Shown here: positions 1-8,518 of the stretch, piece by piece
How the letters are laid out: the number at the start of each line of letters is the position of its first letter
How positions within the stretch are numbered: position 1 is the stretch's first letter
Assembly: GCF_018070565.1 (NCBI RefSeq)
Contig: NZ_JAGPXL010000047.1
Coordinates: 1 to 49,153 of the forward strand
Direction of reading: 5' to 3'
From: Streptomyces sp. B93
GTDB taxonomy: Bacteria; Actinomycetota; Actinomycetes; Streptomycetales; Streptomycetaceae
DNA length: 49,153 nucleotides
The notes under the pieces: generated by a model
Database searches by the model: none
The model's input: the letters and a program-made list of their open reading frames with translations, nothing else
Told to the model about the DNA's origin: nothing
Program-made: the position numbers and the translations under genes

Positions 1-272
1 ACGAGATCGCCGTGATGGGCGCCGAGGGTGCCGCGGGTGTCATCTTCCGCCGTCAGATCGCCGAGGCCGAGGACCCGGAGGCGATGCGCGACAAGATGGT
101 CAAGGAGTACAAGTCCGAGCTGATGCATCCCTACTACGCGGCGGAGCGCGGTCTGGTCGACGACGTCATCGACCCCGCCGAGACCCGCGAGGTACTCATC
201 AGGTCGCTCGCGATGCTCCACACCAAGCACGCCGACCTGCCCTCCCGCAAGCACGGCAACCCCCCGCAGTAA
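1..272 (+). CDS. Acyl-CoA carboxylase carboxyltransferase (beta) subunit, C-terminal part
   Basis: This is the last ~90 residues of a biotin-dependent acyl-CoA carboxylase beta subunit of the PccB/AccD5 type, which moves CO2 from biotin to acetyl- or propionyl-CoA. The gene enters the window already open, with the frame running from base 3 and a TAA stop at 270-272. The visible tail holds the family's C-terminal signatures: IAVMGAEGAAGVIFRR, then DPEAMRDK, HPYYAAERGLVDDVIDPAETR and the closing RKHGNPPQ. The biotin-CoA and acyl-CoA sites lie upstream of the window. It may supply malonyl- or methylmalonyl-CoA as housekeeping, or belong to the adjoining pathway; the sequence does not decide. Confidence 0.88.
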   Translation, partial: EIAVMGAEGAAGVIFRRQIAEAEDPEAMRDKMVKEYKSELMHPYYAAERGLVDDVIDPAETREVLIRSLAMLHTKHADLPSRKHGNPPQ

Positions 273-364
273 CCGGCGTCCCGCGCCATGTCACAGTTCC
301 TCGCCCGCGTGCGTCGGTCCTGTCAGGAGAGCACCTGACGGACGGCGGACAAGGGGGCCACGGG

Positions 365-1900
365 ATGGGCACAGACGTACGAGAAGCAAGGCAGGTGAAC
401 CCCTGGCTGGTGCTGGGGGTGCTCTGCGCCAGCTTCTTCATGACCCTGCTGGACACGACCATCGTCACGGTCGCCATTCCGGAGATGGCCGCGGGACTCG
501 ACGCCTCGCTCGACGACATCCTGTGGTTCGCCAACGCCTACATGCTGGTCTTCGCGACGCTGCTGCTGCTGTCCGGGCGCCTCGGGGACCGGTACGGCGC
601 CCAGCGGACCTTCGTCGCGGGGCTGGCGCTGTTCACGCTGGCCTCCGCGGTGTGCGGCATGGTCGACACGCCGGAGCAGATGATCGCGGCCCGCGCCGTC
701 CAAGGGCTCGGCGCCGCGGTGATGATGCCGCAGACGCTGGCGCTCATCAGCGCCGTCTTCCCCGCGGAGCGCCGTGGGGCGGCGTTCGGCGTGTGGTCCG
801 CCGTCGCGGGTCTGGCGACCGTCGCCGGTCCCACCGTCGGCGGTGCGCTGGTCTCCGGTCTGGACTGGCGCTGGATCTTCTTCATCAACGTACCGATCGG
901 GGTCGTGGCCCTGGTGGGTGCCGTCCTCGTGGTGCCGGACGTCCGCTCGCCGCAGCGGTCCTCGCTCGATCTGCCGGGTGCCGTGCTGTCCACGGCGGGA
1001 CTGACGCTCATCGTGTACGCCCTCATCGAGGGTGAGCGCTACGACTGGGGCACCATCGAGTCGTTCCTCAGCATTCCGCTGGTGCTGGCCGCGGGCGTGG
1101 TGCTGCTCGGGCTGTTCGCGTTCCAGCAGCGCACCCGGCAGGCGAGCCGTCCGCTGGTTCCCTTCGAGCTGTTCCGGGACCGCCAGTTCACCGTCTCGGC
1201 GACGCTGGGCGCGCTGCTGCTGTTCGGGTCCATCGGCGTACTGCTGCCGCTCACCCTCTACCTCCAGTCGGCGCTGGGACTGTCGGCGGGGGAGGCGGGA
1301 CTGGCGCTCGTACCGGGTCCGCTGGTGTCCCTCTTCGTGGCGCCCGTGGCGGGGAACGCGGTCGAGCGACTGGGTGGCCGCAAGCTCCTCGTGCCCGGAC
1401 TGCTGATCTTCGGCTCCGGTATCGCGCTCACCGCGCTGATGGCTCAGGCGGACTCCAGTGTGTGGGCCATCGTCCCCGGCCAGATCGTCTTCGGTATCGG
1501 CATGGGCCTGGTCTTCGCGCCGACCAGCACGCTCGCGATGCGGAACATCCCGCCGCGGCTGACGGGTGTCGCCTCCGGCATGTTCACCACGTTCCGTCAG
1601 ATCGGTGCCGTGGTGGGCGCAGCGGCGGTCGGAGCGCTGCTCCAGAACCGGCTCGCCGCCGAGGGCGTACCCGAGGAGGTGCGCCAGCAGGCCGGACGCC
1701 TCGCGGACGCGGTGTACGCCGAGGGCCTCACCGACGCCGTGCGCCACGGGCTCTTCCTGACGGTGGCGGTCGCCGTCGTCGCCGCGGGCCTCGCGCTGCT
1801 GCTGCCGACGCACCAGCGGCCGAACGCTGTGGAGGCGGACGGGGAGCCGCAGGGCGGCGCGGCCGGGGCCGGGGCGGGCCTCACCCGCGCGGCGGACTAG
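365..1900 (+). CDS. DHA2-family (14-TM) MFS drug/metabolite exporter
   Basis: This 511-residue proton-driven membrane exporter is of the EmrB/QacA (DHA2) type. Diagnostic motifs are visible: motif D1 LDTTIVTVAIPE (about 29-40), motif A GRLGDRYGAQR (71-81), the motif B arginine region ARAVQGLGAAVMMP (109-122) and the antiporter motif C GPTVGG (155-160). About fourteen hydrophobic segments span the protein and the tail is Gly/Ala-rich. The ATG at 365 lies behind a purine-rich stretch. It is followed after 33 nt by the SnoaL and ligase genes, so it probably leads a small operon. By position it is the likely export or self-resistance pump of the locus, but its substrate is not predictable. Confidence 0.88.
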   Translation: MGTDVREARQVNPWLVLGVLCASFFMTLLDTTIVTVAIPEMAAGLDASLDDILWFANAYMLVFATLLLLSGRLGDRYGAQRTFVAGLALFTLASAVCGMVDTPEQMIAARAVQGLGAAVMMPQTLALISAVFPAERRGAAFGVWSAVAGLATVAGPTVGGALVSGLDWRWIFFINVPIGVVALVGAVLVVPDVRSPQRSSLDLPGAVLSTAGLTLIVYALIEGERYDWGTIESFLSIPLVLAAGVVLLGLFAFQQRTRQASRPLVPFELFRDRQFTVSATLGALLLFGSIGVLLPLTLYLQSALGLSAGEAGLALVPGPLVSLFVAPVAGNAVERLGGRKLLVPGLLIFGSGIALTALMAQADSSVWAIVPGQIVFGIGMGLVFAPTSTLAMRNIPPRLTGVASGMFTTFRQIGAVVGAAAVGALLQNRLAAEGVPEEVRQQAGRLADAVYAEGLTDAVRHGLFLTVAVAVVAAGLALLLPTHQRPNAVEADGEPQGGAAGAGAGLTRAAD

Positions 1901-1933
1901 TCGAAATGCCGGTATTCCAAGGAGGAGTCACCC

Positions 1934-2434
1934 ATGGCTGAGAACACCGAGAACACCGAGAACACGGTCATCCAGCGGTACGTCACGGCGCTCGGCGATC
2001 AGGACTGGCCGGTCCTCAAGGACCTCTACGCTCCGGACGTCGTCCTGTACACCCCCTTCGCCTGGGGGGTGAAGGGCGTGGAGTTCCTGCTGAAGTTCTG
2101 CGAGGAGGTCCACCGCGCCCACCCCGGTGTCCGGGCCGTCCTGCACGACGAGTTCTACAGCGCCGACGGCACCCGGGCGGCCTTCCGGTTCGCGCTGCAC
2201 TGGCACAACACCGGACCCTACTTCGGCCACGAACCCACCGGTGAGCGGGGGACGAGCATCGAGCAGCACACCGTACGGCTGGAGAACGGGAAGATCGTCG
2301 AACAGGTGGTCGGGGTCAGCGCCCTGCAACTGCACCTGTTGCAGAAGGAGGCCTGGGGGATGGAGCCCGTCCGGGACGTCGTCGATCCGGGACTGGAGAT
2401 CGTGTCCGCCCCCGCGGCGGGCGGCGCTTCATGA
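1934..2434 (+). CDS. SnoaL-like / NTF2-fold protein
   Basis: This 166-residue protein has the SnoaL-like (NTF2 superfamily) pattern: an N-terminal helix VIQRYVTALGDQDWPVLKDLYAPDVVLYTP, then strands with paired aromatics (FRFALHWHNTG) and VRLENGKIVEQ near the end. Members act as small cyclases, isomerases or hydroxylases, or merely bind ligands, so no reaction can be assigned. An ideal AAGGAGG site at 1919-1925 fixes the ATG at 1934. Its TGA overlaps the ATG of the ligase gene by 4 nt, implying coupled translation. The N-terminus carries a short ENT-ENT-ENT codon repeat (1943-1969). The ECF41 sigma factor two genes downstream ends in a related fold. Confidence 0.75.
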   Translation: MAENTENTENTVIQRYVTALGDQDWPVLKDLYAPDVVLYTPFAWGVKGVEFLLKFCEEVHRAHPGVRAVLHDEFYSADGTRAAFRFALHWHNTGPYFGHEPTGERGTSIEQHTVRLENGKIVEQVVGVSALQLHLLQKEAWGMEPVRDVVDPGLEIVSAPAAGGAS

Positions 2435-4134
2435 CGGAGCCCTTCACCGGGCTGGACGTCGCCGGGCTCCGCGTGCCCGGCGACGTCGCCCGGCGGTTCC
2501 GTGAGCGCGGCTGGTGGCGGGACACCTCCGTCCTGCACGATCTGCTGCGGGTGGCGGCGGAACGCCCGGACCATCCGGCGATCGTCGGGTACCGGGCGCA
2601 GGAGGGCCGCACGACGACCGTGCGCTACGCCGAACTCGCCGCCCACGTACGGCGGTTCAGTGCCGCGCTGACCTCCCTTGGGGTGCGCCGCGGTGACCGG
2701 GTCGCCTTCCAGATGCCCAACCGGTGGGAGGCGGCGGCGCTGCTGCTGGCCTGCCGGTGGACGGGCGCGATCGCCGTACCCCTGGTGCCCACCCTGCGCG
2801 CGCTGGAGCTGGAACGCATGCTGGCGGCCGCACGCGCCCAGGTGTGCGTCGTCCTGGACACCTGGGACGGCTACGACTGTGTGGCGGCGCTCGAGGAGAT
2901 CGCGCCCCGGCTGCCCTGGCTGCGGCACAGCGTGGTCCTGGGGGACCGGGTGCCGCCGTGGGCCGTCGACTTCGGCGCGTACTTCGTGCGCACCCCGCAC
3001 GAGCAGCGGGTTGCGCCGCCCCGCCTGCCGCGCGGGGAAGCCCTCGACCAGGTCTGCATGATGCTGTTCACCTCCGGCACGACCGGTCGGCGCAAGGCCG
3101 TCCTGCACACGGAGAACACCCTGTACGCGGGCACCGGCGCGGGCGGCAGCCCCCTGGAGCGGGGCTGGGCCGAGCGGGAGGTGTTCAGCACCCCGCACCC
3201 GATCACGGGCCCCGCCGGGACGCTGTACTGCGTGCTGGGGCCGATCCTGGCCGGGGGCACCGGCGTCTACCAGGACGTGTGGATACCGGAGCGGTATCTC
3301 GAACTGCTGTCGGAGGCCTCGGTGACGCAGACCTTCGTGGCCCCGGCCTTCGCCCAGCAACTGGTCGCAGAACAGGCGCGGCGGCCCCGTTCCCTGCCGT
3401 CGCTCCGGTTCGTCATGTCCGGTGCCGCTCCCGTGCGGGCCGAACTGGTCCGGGCCCTCTACGACGGACTCGGCGTCCCGGTGCGCTCCTGCTGGGGGAT
3501 GACCGAGGCGGGCATGGGGTTCAGGACGCGCGAGGACGACCCCTGCGACTGGGCGGCCAAGAGCGACGGCTCGCCGCTGCCCGGCCTGGAGGCGGACCTG
3601 CGACCGGTGCCCGGCGACGACGTGTTCCGGCTGTGGGTGCGGGGCGCCTCGGTCGCCGTCGGGTTCTGGCAGCCGGGATCCGACGAGCCGTTCCGCGAGA
3701 CCTGGCGGCACGACGACGGATGGCTCGACACCGGAGACCTCGTCCGCGCCGACGGCCGGGGCGGCATCCGGTTCTCGGGACGGGTCAGCCGACGGGTCGG
3801 CAGCACCCTGATGGTCCCCGTCGCGGAGGTGGAACAGGAGATCCTGCGCCATCCCGGCGTGCGGGAGGCGGTGCTGGTCGGTTACGAGGACGAGGACGGC
3901 AACGAGCGCCAGTGCGTGGTCGTGGTGGGCGACGGTGACCGCTGCCCCACGCTGGCGGAGCTGGTCGGCATCCTCGTCGAACGCGGCATGACGCAGTGGT
4001 ACCTGCCCAGCAGACTGCTGGAGATCGAGAAGGAACTGCCGCGCAACGAGAACGGCAAGATTCGGTACGAGCGGTTGAAAGCCATGATTGTAGACTCGCA
4101 GGAACCGTCGGCGGCCGATCGGGAAGGGCGCTGA
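2431..4134 (+). CDS. AMP-dependent acyl-CoA synthetase/ligase
   Basis: This 567-residue member of the ANL superfamily activates a carboxylic acid with ATP and then forms a thioester, probably with CoA. The phosphate-binding loop TSGTTGRRK lies at 214-222, the A5 motif WGMTEAG at 355-361, the A7 motif TGD at 434-436 and the catalytic lysine of the C-terminal subdomain in LPRNENGKIRY (Lys543). No carrier domain is attached. The start overlaps the SnoaL stop (ATGA). The insertions resemble cyclohexanecarboxylate- or medium-chain acyl-CoA ligases rather than amino-acid adenylation domains. A BenE-type aromatic-acid transporter nearby makes a benzoate-like acid one possible substrate, which is inference only. 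Confidence 0.85.
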   Translation: MTEPFTGLDVAGLRVPGDVARRFRERGWWRDTSVLHDLLRVAAERPDHPAIVGYRAQEGRTTTVRYAELAAHVRRFSAALTSLGVRRGDRVAFQMPNRWEAAALLLACRWTGAIAVPLVPTLRALELERMLAAARAQVCVVLDTWDGYDCVAALEEIAPRLPWLRHSVVLGDRVPPWAVDFGAYFVRTPHEQRVAPPRLPRGEALDQVCMMLFTSGTTGRRKAVLHTENTLYAGTGAGGSPLERGWAEREVFSTPHPITGPAGTLYCVLGPILAGGTGVYQDVWIPERYLELLSEASVTQTFVAPAFAQQLVAEQARRPRSLPSLRFVMSGAAPVRAELVRALYDGLGVPVRSCWGMTEAGMGFRTREDDPCDWAAKSDGSPLPGLEADLRPVPGDDVFRLWVRGASVAVGFWQPGSDEPFRETWRHDDGWLDTGDLVRADGRGGIRFSGRVSRRVGSTLMVPVAEVEQEILRHPGVREAVLVGYEDEDGNERQCVVVVGDGDRCPTLAELVGILVERGMTQWYLPSRLLEIEKELPRNENGKIRYERLKAMIVDSQEPSAADREGR

Positions 4135-4139
4135 TCCCG

Positions 4140-5066
4140 ATGAGATGGGGAGGCATGGCCGAGGCCGCAGCCGTCTCCGGTGCGTCCGGGGTCTCCGATC
4201 CGTTCGAGCGGCACCGTCAGCTGATGTTCGCCATCTCCTACCGGATGCTCGGCAGTGTGGTCGACGCCGAGGACGTGGTCCAGGAGACCTGGCTGCGCTG
4301 GCGACGTGTCGACCGGGACCAGGTGGCTGACCCACGGGGGTACCTGGTCCGCGCCGTCACCCGCACCGCCATCGACCAGATGCGCCGCAGCCAGGCCCGC
4401 CGCGAGGAGTACGTGGGCCCCTGGCTGCCCGAGCCGCTGCTGGTCTCCTCCGACGTGGCGGTGGAGAAGTCGCTGCTCGGCGAGTCGCTGAGCCTGGCGG
4501 TCCTGGTGATGATGGAGACACTGTCGCCGCTGGAACGCGCGGTGTTCGTGCTGCACGAGGTGTTCGGCTTCAGCTTCTCCGAGGTGGCCCGGGCGGTCGA
4601 CCGCTCCGAGGCGGCCGTGCGGCAGCTCGGCAGCCGCGCCCGGCGCCATGTGAAGGGGCGCAACCGGCGCTTCCGGCCCGATCGCAGGCAGGCCCGGGTG
4701 GTCACCGAACGCTTCGTCGCCGCCTGTCTCGACGGGGACGTGGAGTCGCTCATGGAGGTGCTGGCCCCCGACGTCACCCTGTGGGCGGACGGCAACGGGC
4801 ACGCGGAGACCCCGCGCGTGCCGCTGCACGGGGCGGCCACCCTCGCCGAGTACTTCGCCTCCACCGCGGGCCGCTACCCGGCCGGGCTTGTGGTCCGCAT
4901 GAGCGAGCAGTACGGCGACGTGCCCGCTGCCGTACTGGCGACCCCCGAGCAGGTGTTCGCCGTCGTCACCGTCGAGCTGGAACTCGTCGACGGACGGCCG
5001 GTGATCACCGCGGTGGGCGCGGTACGCAACCCGGAGAAGCTGGGCCGGGTCCCGGTCACCCGCTGA
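4140..5066 (+). CDS. ECF41 (SigJ-type) sigma factor with C-terminal SnoaL-like domain
   Basis: This sigma-70 family extracytoplasmic-function factor of the ECF41 group has region 2 beginning FERHRQLMFAISYRMLGSVVDAED and region 4 at LSPLERAVFVLHEVFGFSFSEVARAVDRSEAAVRQ. It carries the group's ~100-residue SnoaL-like extension (from about VTERFVAACLDGDVESL), including a WADGNGH version of the group's DGGGK motif. In characterised ECF41 factors this extension replaces a separate anti-sigma factor and tunes activity. The ATG at 4140 has GGAAGGG about 11 nt upstream; the in-frame ATG at 4155 is the alternative, but its SD would sit too close. The gene lies 5 nt after the ligase stop, so it is probably cotranscribed. 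Confidence 0.83.
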   Translation: MRWGGMAEAAAVSGASGVSDPFERHRQLMFAISYRMLGSVVDAEDVVQETWLRWRRVDRDQVADPRGYLVRAVTRTAIDQMRRSQARREEYVGPWLPEPLLVSSDVAVEKSLLGESLSLAVLVMMETLSPLERAVFVLHEVFGFSFSEVARAVDRSEAAVRQLGSRARRHVKGRNRRFRPDRRQARVVTERFVAACLDGDVESLMEVLAPDVTLWADGNGHAETPRVPLHGAATLAEYFASTAGRYPAGLVVRMSEQYGDVPAAVLATPEQVFAVVTVELELVDGRPVITAVGAVRNPEKLGRVPVTR

Positions 5067-5086
5067 ACGGCGCGACCGGGACCCGG
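5045..5086. terminator. Bidirectional hairpin terminator between convergent genes
   Basis: A perfect 13-bp inverted repeat (CCGGGTCCCGGTC at 5045-5057, its complement at 5074-5086) with a 16-nt loop covers the last codons of the sigma-factor gene and ends 2 nt before the stop of the convergent regulator. There is no U-tract, as is usual for streptomycete terminators. Confidence 0.65.
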
Positions 5087-5087
5087 G

Positions 5088-7171
5088 TCACTCGGCTCCG
5101 TTCCCCGAGCCGTTGCGGCGCTGCCGGTGCAGCACCCACTGCGCCACATGGATGCGCGAGGGCGCGTCCAGCCGGCGCATGACCTGCCGCACGTGATTGA
5201 CCACCGTCCACTCCGACAGCCGTAACTGCTGGGATATCTGACGGTTGGTCAGGCCCTGGCTGACCAGCATCGCCACCTCGTACTGGCGGGCGGTCAGCTG
5301 CACCGGACGGGACAGCGCCGACGCGGGCTCGTACGAGGGCGGGTTGACGGCGAGCGCCTCGCTCGCGGCCGCGTCGGCGGACAGCACCCGGCCCTCCCGC
5401 CGTCCGGCCTCGTACTCGGGCCCGGCCAGCAGCGTGCGGCCAGCTTGCCGCGCATGGCCTGCACCAGCGCCTCGCCGCGCACGTCCCGGGCCCGCATGAA
5501 CCGCGCGTTGGCCGCGTCCAGCAGATCGGCGGCGAGCTTGACGTCCAGGAGCCGACAGGCCATCGCCAGCTCCAGGGTGGCGCTCGCCAACTGGCCGTCC
5601 GCCCCGTCGTCGGCGGTCGCCCGCAGCAGCTGCCGCGCCGCCTTGGTGACCGGCGCCGGACGCGGAAAGTGCTGGGCCACGGCGAGCCGGGCCAGCACGG
5701 CCCGCTCCTGGACGTGCTCGCCCTGCTCCTGGAAGGCCGTGGCCGCGTGCCGGAAACAGTCCGCCGCCAGCCGGGTGTCGCCACGCAGCATGGCCAGTTC
5801 ACCCCGGGCGGCCTCGGCACGCGGGGCGAGGTGCCGGTGGCGCGGGTCGGCGAGGAACGCCGTCGGCGCCCTGGCCAGCCACTGCTCACCCACGCCGAGA
5901 TGGCCGCGCACCAGCCAGAAGCGGTGCAGGGCGAGCGAGGCCCGGGCGGCGTCGCCGTGGCGGCCACTGGTCTCCAGGTGCGTCAACGCGGCCAGCAGGT
6001 CCTCGTGGAGCAGCGCGAGCCGCTGGAGCCACTGCGGCTGCTGCGGCCCCGTCAGATGCGGCTCCGCCTGGAGAGCCAGCGACAGCAGGTGCTCGGCGTG
6101 CCGCTGCCGGGCGTCCTGGAGTCCGTCCGTCGACTCCAGCCGCTCCAGGCAGAACTCGCGGACGGTGTTGTACATCGTGAACCGAGGCTCGCCGTCGCCC
6201 GGGCTGACCCGCAGCAGGTGGAGGCCGACCAGGGTCTCGACGACCTGCTCGGCGCGATGGGCGGGCAGCCCCAGCACCTCCTGGGCCATGGCCAGGTTCA
6301 TACAGCCGGTGAAGACGGACAGCCGGGTCAGCAGCGAGCGCTGCTCCTCGTCGAGCAGCCGGAAGCTGCGCTCGGTGATGGTGCCGATGGAACGGTGCAG
6401 CGGCGAGCGGGCGACGTGCTCGCCGCCCAGCACCGGCCTGCCCTCGCGCAGCCGCGTCAGCAGGCTGTCCACCCGGAACAGCCGCAGCCGCTCGGTGACG
6501 AGTTCGATCGCCAGCGGCAGACCGTCCATCCGCTGACAGATCTCCGCCACCGCCTGCGCGTTGTCCGTCGTCAGCGCGAAGGCCGGATCGATCGCCCGCG
6601 CCCGGTCGACGAACAGCTCCACGGCGGCGTAGTCCTGGAGTTCCAGGACGTCCTGCCGGTACGGCGGTGGCGGCGTCGGCAGCGGGAGCACCGGGAACAG
6701 CCGCTCGCCGTACACCCGCAGCGGACGCCGTCCGGTCGCCAGGACGCTCAGCCGCGGGAAGCGGTCGAGCAGGGCCTCGACCGCGGCGACGGCGTCGTCG
6801 GTCAGCTGGTCGCAGCCGTCGAGGAACAGCAGGGCCGGTTCCTGCGGCGGCCGGACGCCGAGGATCTCGCCGAGTGCCTCCTCGTCGGTGGTGCCGTGCA
6901 GGTCGAGACGGGTGCCCCGGGCTCTCTGGAGGTCGGCCACGGCCGCGCCGGCCAGTCTGCTCTTGCCCACGCCCCCCGGACCGGTGAGGGTGACCAACCG
7001 GTATGCCGCTTGCCGCAGTTGGGCGGAGAGGGTGAGGATCTCGACGTCCCGGCCCACCAGCGAGGTGGGATGGCCGGGTTCCTGGAACGCGGTGCCGGAG
7101 TTCAGCTCCCGGCGCAGCCTGCCGGGGCCGATCGCTTCGGACCTCACGATAATTGTCGGGTTGTGGCCCAT
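5088..7171 (-). pseudogene. AfsR/LuxR-type STAND ATPase regulator, interrupted by a frameshift
   Basis: This is a large regulator with an N-terminal NTPase (Walker A GPGGVGKS at 64-71, Walker B PALLFLDGC near 112-120, then MDGLPLAIELV), a helical-repeat middle and a C-terminal LuxR helix-turn-helix (QLTARQYEVAMLVSQGLTNR, then QLRLSEWTVVNHVRQVMRRL). The reading frame breaks at about 5432-5444: codons up to AMRGKLAA are in one frame and TLLAGPEYEAGRREG onward in another, consistent with one missing base. As given, the product would lose its DNA-binding domain and stop at 5294. Sequencing error or true mutation cannot be told apart. A TTA codon lies in the HTH part at 5223-5225. It is probably the pathway regulator of the adjoining operons. 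Confidence 0.72.
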
Positions 7172-7244
7172 TCGCTTTGAGGTACGCGAAGTTCATGTTC
7201 CAGCATGAGAATCCCCCTACCTTGCCCGCGGAAATGGCTCAGCA

Positions 7245-7276
7245 AGTATAGTGTCAACAATGTTGAGAAGTCTTCT
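7245..7276 (-). promoter_or_regulatory. AT-rich promoter/operator region upstream of the LuxR-type gene
   Basis: The ~95 nt between the regulator start and the transporter stop are unusually AT-rich. They contain TATACT on the minus strand (7250-7245) as a possible -10 box, but no good -35. Two adjoining palindromes follow: TCAACA-A-TGTTGA (7254-7266) and AGAAG-T-CTTCT (7266-7276). They could be a regulator-binding site. Confidence 0.35.
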
Positions 7277-7291
7277 GGATATTTAATTGGA

Positions 7292-8518
7292 TCATTTGCG
7301 CTCCACCCGTTCTCCAGCGGTTCTCCGGTCCTGATCCGGCCGCCTCAGCACCGCCCGGCAGACGACCCCGAACACCAGGCCCCAGAAGGCCGCGCCCAGG
7401 CCGAGCAGCGTGAGACCACTGGCCGTGGCGAGAAAGGCGACAAGCGCCGCGGTACGGTCCTCGGCCTCGGTGAACGCCCCGGAGAAACTGCCGCCGAGGG
7501 CGCCGAGGAGGGCGATTCCGGCCGTGGCGGCGATCAACGCGGGCGGCAGTGCCGCGAACAGTCCGGCGACCGTCGTACCGAACAGACCGACGGCGACGAA
7601 GAGAATTCCGCAACTGAGTCCGGCCACATAGCGGCGGTCGCGGTCCTCGTGGGCATCGGGGCCCGTGCAGATCGCCGCGGTGATGGCGCCCAGGTTGAGG
7701 GCGTGCGCGCCGAAGGGTGCGAAGACGACCCCGGCCACGCCGGTGCCGCGGATGAGGGAGCCCGTGGGCACCGGGTACCCGGCGTCCCGCAGGGCCGCCA
7801 CGCCCGGGGCGTTCTGTGCGGACATGGTGACGAGGAACAGCGGCAGCGCCAGGCTCACCAGCGCCTCGGCGGGCCACGCGGGCACCGTGAACACCGGTGT
7901 CGCCAGGGAGAGCCGGGTGCCGGACGGGGACAGCGAGCCGGTGACGGCTGCCACGGCGACGCCCGCGGCCAGCGGCAGCGCGATGGCGTACCGGGGCGCG
8001 GCCCGCTGGCACAGGACGTATCCGGCCAGTACCGCCGCGGCCAGGGCGGGGCTGTCCTCGAGCGCCCGGAACGCGTCGAGGCCGAAGCGCACCAGCACCC
8101 CGGCGAGCACCGCGGAGACGACCGCGGGCGGAATCCGCCGCATCAGGGCGTCGAACAGACCCGTCACCCCCACCAGGACGGTCAGCGCGGCGGCGGCCAG
8201 ATACGCCCCGATCGCCGCCTCGTAGCCGATCTCGTCCAGCTGCCCGACGAGCAGTGCGGCGCCCGGCGTCGACCAGGCCGCCACCACGGGCGCGCGGTGG
8301 CGCAGGCTGAGGGCGAGTCCGGTCAGCCCGCTGCCCAGGGAGATCGCCCAGATCCACGAGGACAGCTGGGCCTCGGTGAGGTGCCCGGCGTGCGCGGCCC
8401 GCACCACGATCGTCAGCGGTCCGGCGAAGGAGACCATGACCGCGACGGCTCCGGCGGTGACCGCCGACAGGGAGGCGTCCCGCAGGATGCGTCGGGCACC
8501 GCCGGAGACGTCCGGCAT
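7292..8518 (-). CDS. BenE-family benzoate/H+ symporter-like transporter
   Basis: This ~408-residue, roughly twelve-helix membrane protein carries BenE (benzoate transporter) hallmarks: VAAWSTPGAALLVGQ near residue 80 and FGAHALNLGAITAAICTGPDAH near residue 275. BenE proteins import benzoate with protons; here it could move an aromatic or other hydrophobic acid in either direction. It is the last gene of the minus-strand operon. Its ATG at 8516-8518 overlaps the TGA of the dehydrogenase gene; a GTG directly before it (8519-8521) is an alternative start, but GAGG spacing favours the ATG. Confidence 0.82.
   Translation of the reverse strand: MPDVSGGARRILRDASLSAVTAGAVAVMVSFAGPLTIVVRAAHAGHLTEAQLSSWIWAISLGSGLTGLALSLRHRAPVVAAWSTPGAALLVGQLDEIGYEAAIGAYLAAAALTVLVGVTGLFDALMRRIPPAVVSAVLAGVLVRFGLDAFRALEDSPALAAAVLAGYVLCQRAAPRYAIALPLAAGVAVAAVTGSLSPSGTRLSLATPVFTVPAWPAEALVSLALPLFLVTMSAQNAPGVAALRDAGYPVPTGSLIRGTGVAGVVFAPFGAHALNLGAITAAICTGPDAHEDRDRRYVAGLSCGILFVAVGLFGTTVAGLFAALPPALIAATAGIALLGALGGSFSGAFTEAEDRTAALVAFLATASGLTLLGLGAAFWGLVFGVVCRAVLRRPDQDRRTAGERVERK

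Noticed and set aside
323..1813. A long minus-strand frame opposite the MFS gene
   Set aside because: Composition (His/Arg/Gln/Asp-rich) is that of an antisense shadow of a high-GC gene.
2218..4335. A 705-codon minus-strand frame opposite the SnoaL and ligase genes
   Set aside because: Antisense shadow without recognisable domains; the plus-strand ligase has all ANL motifs.
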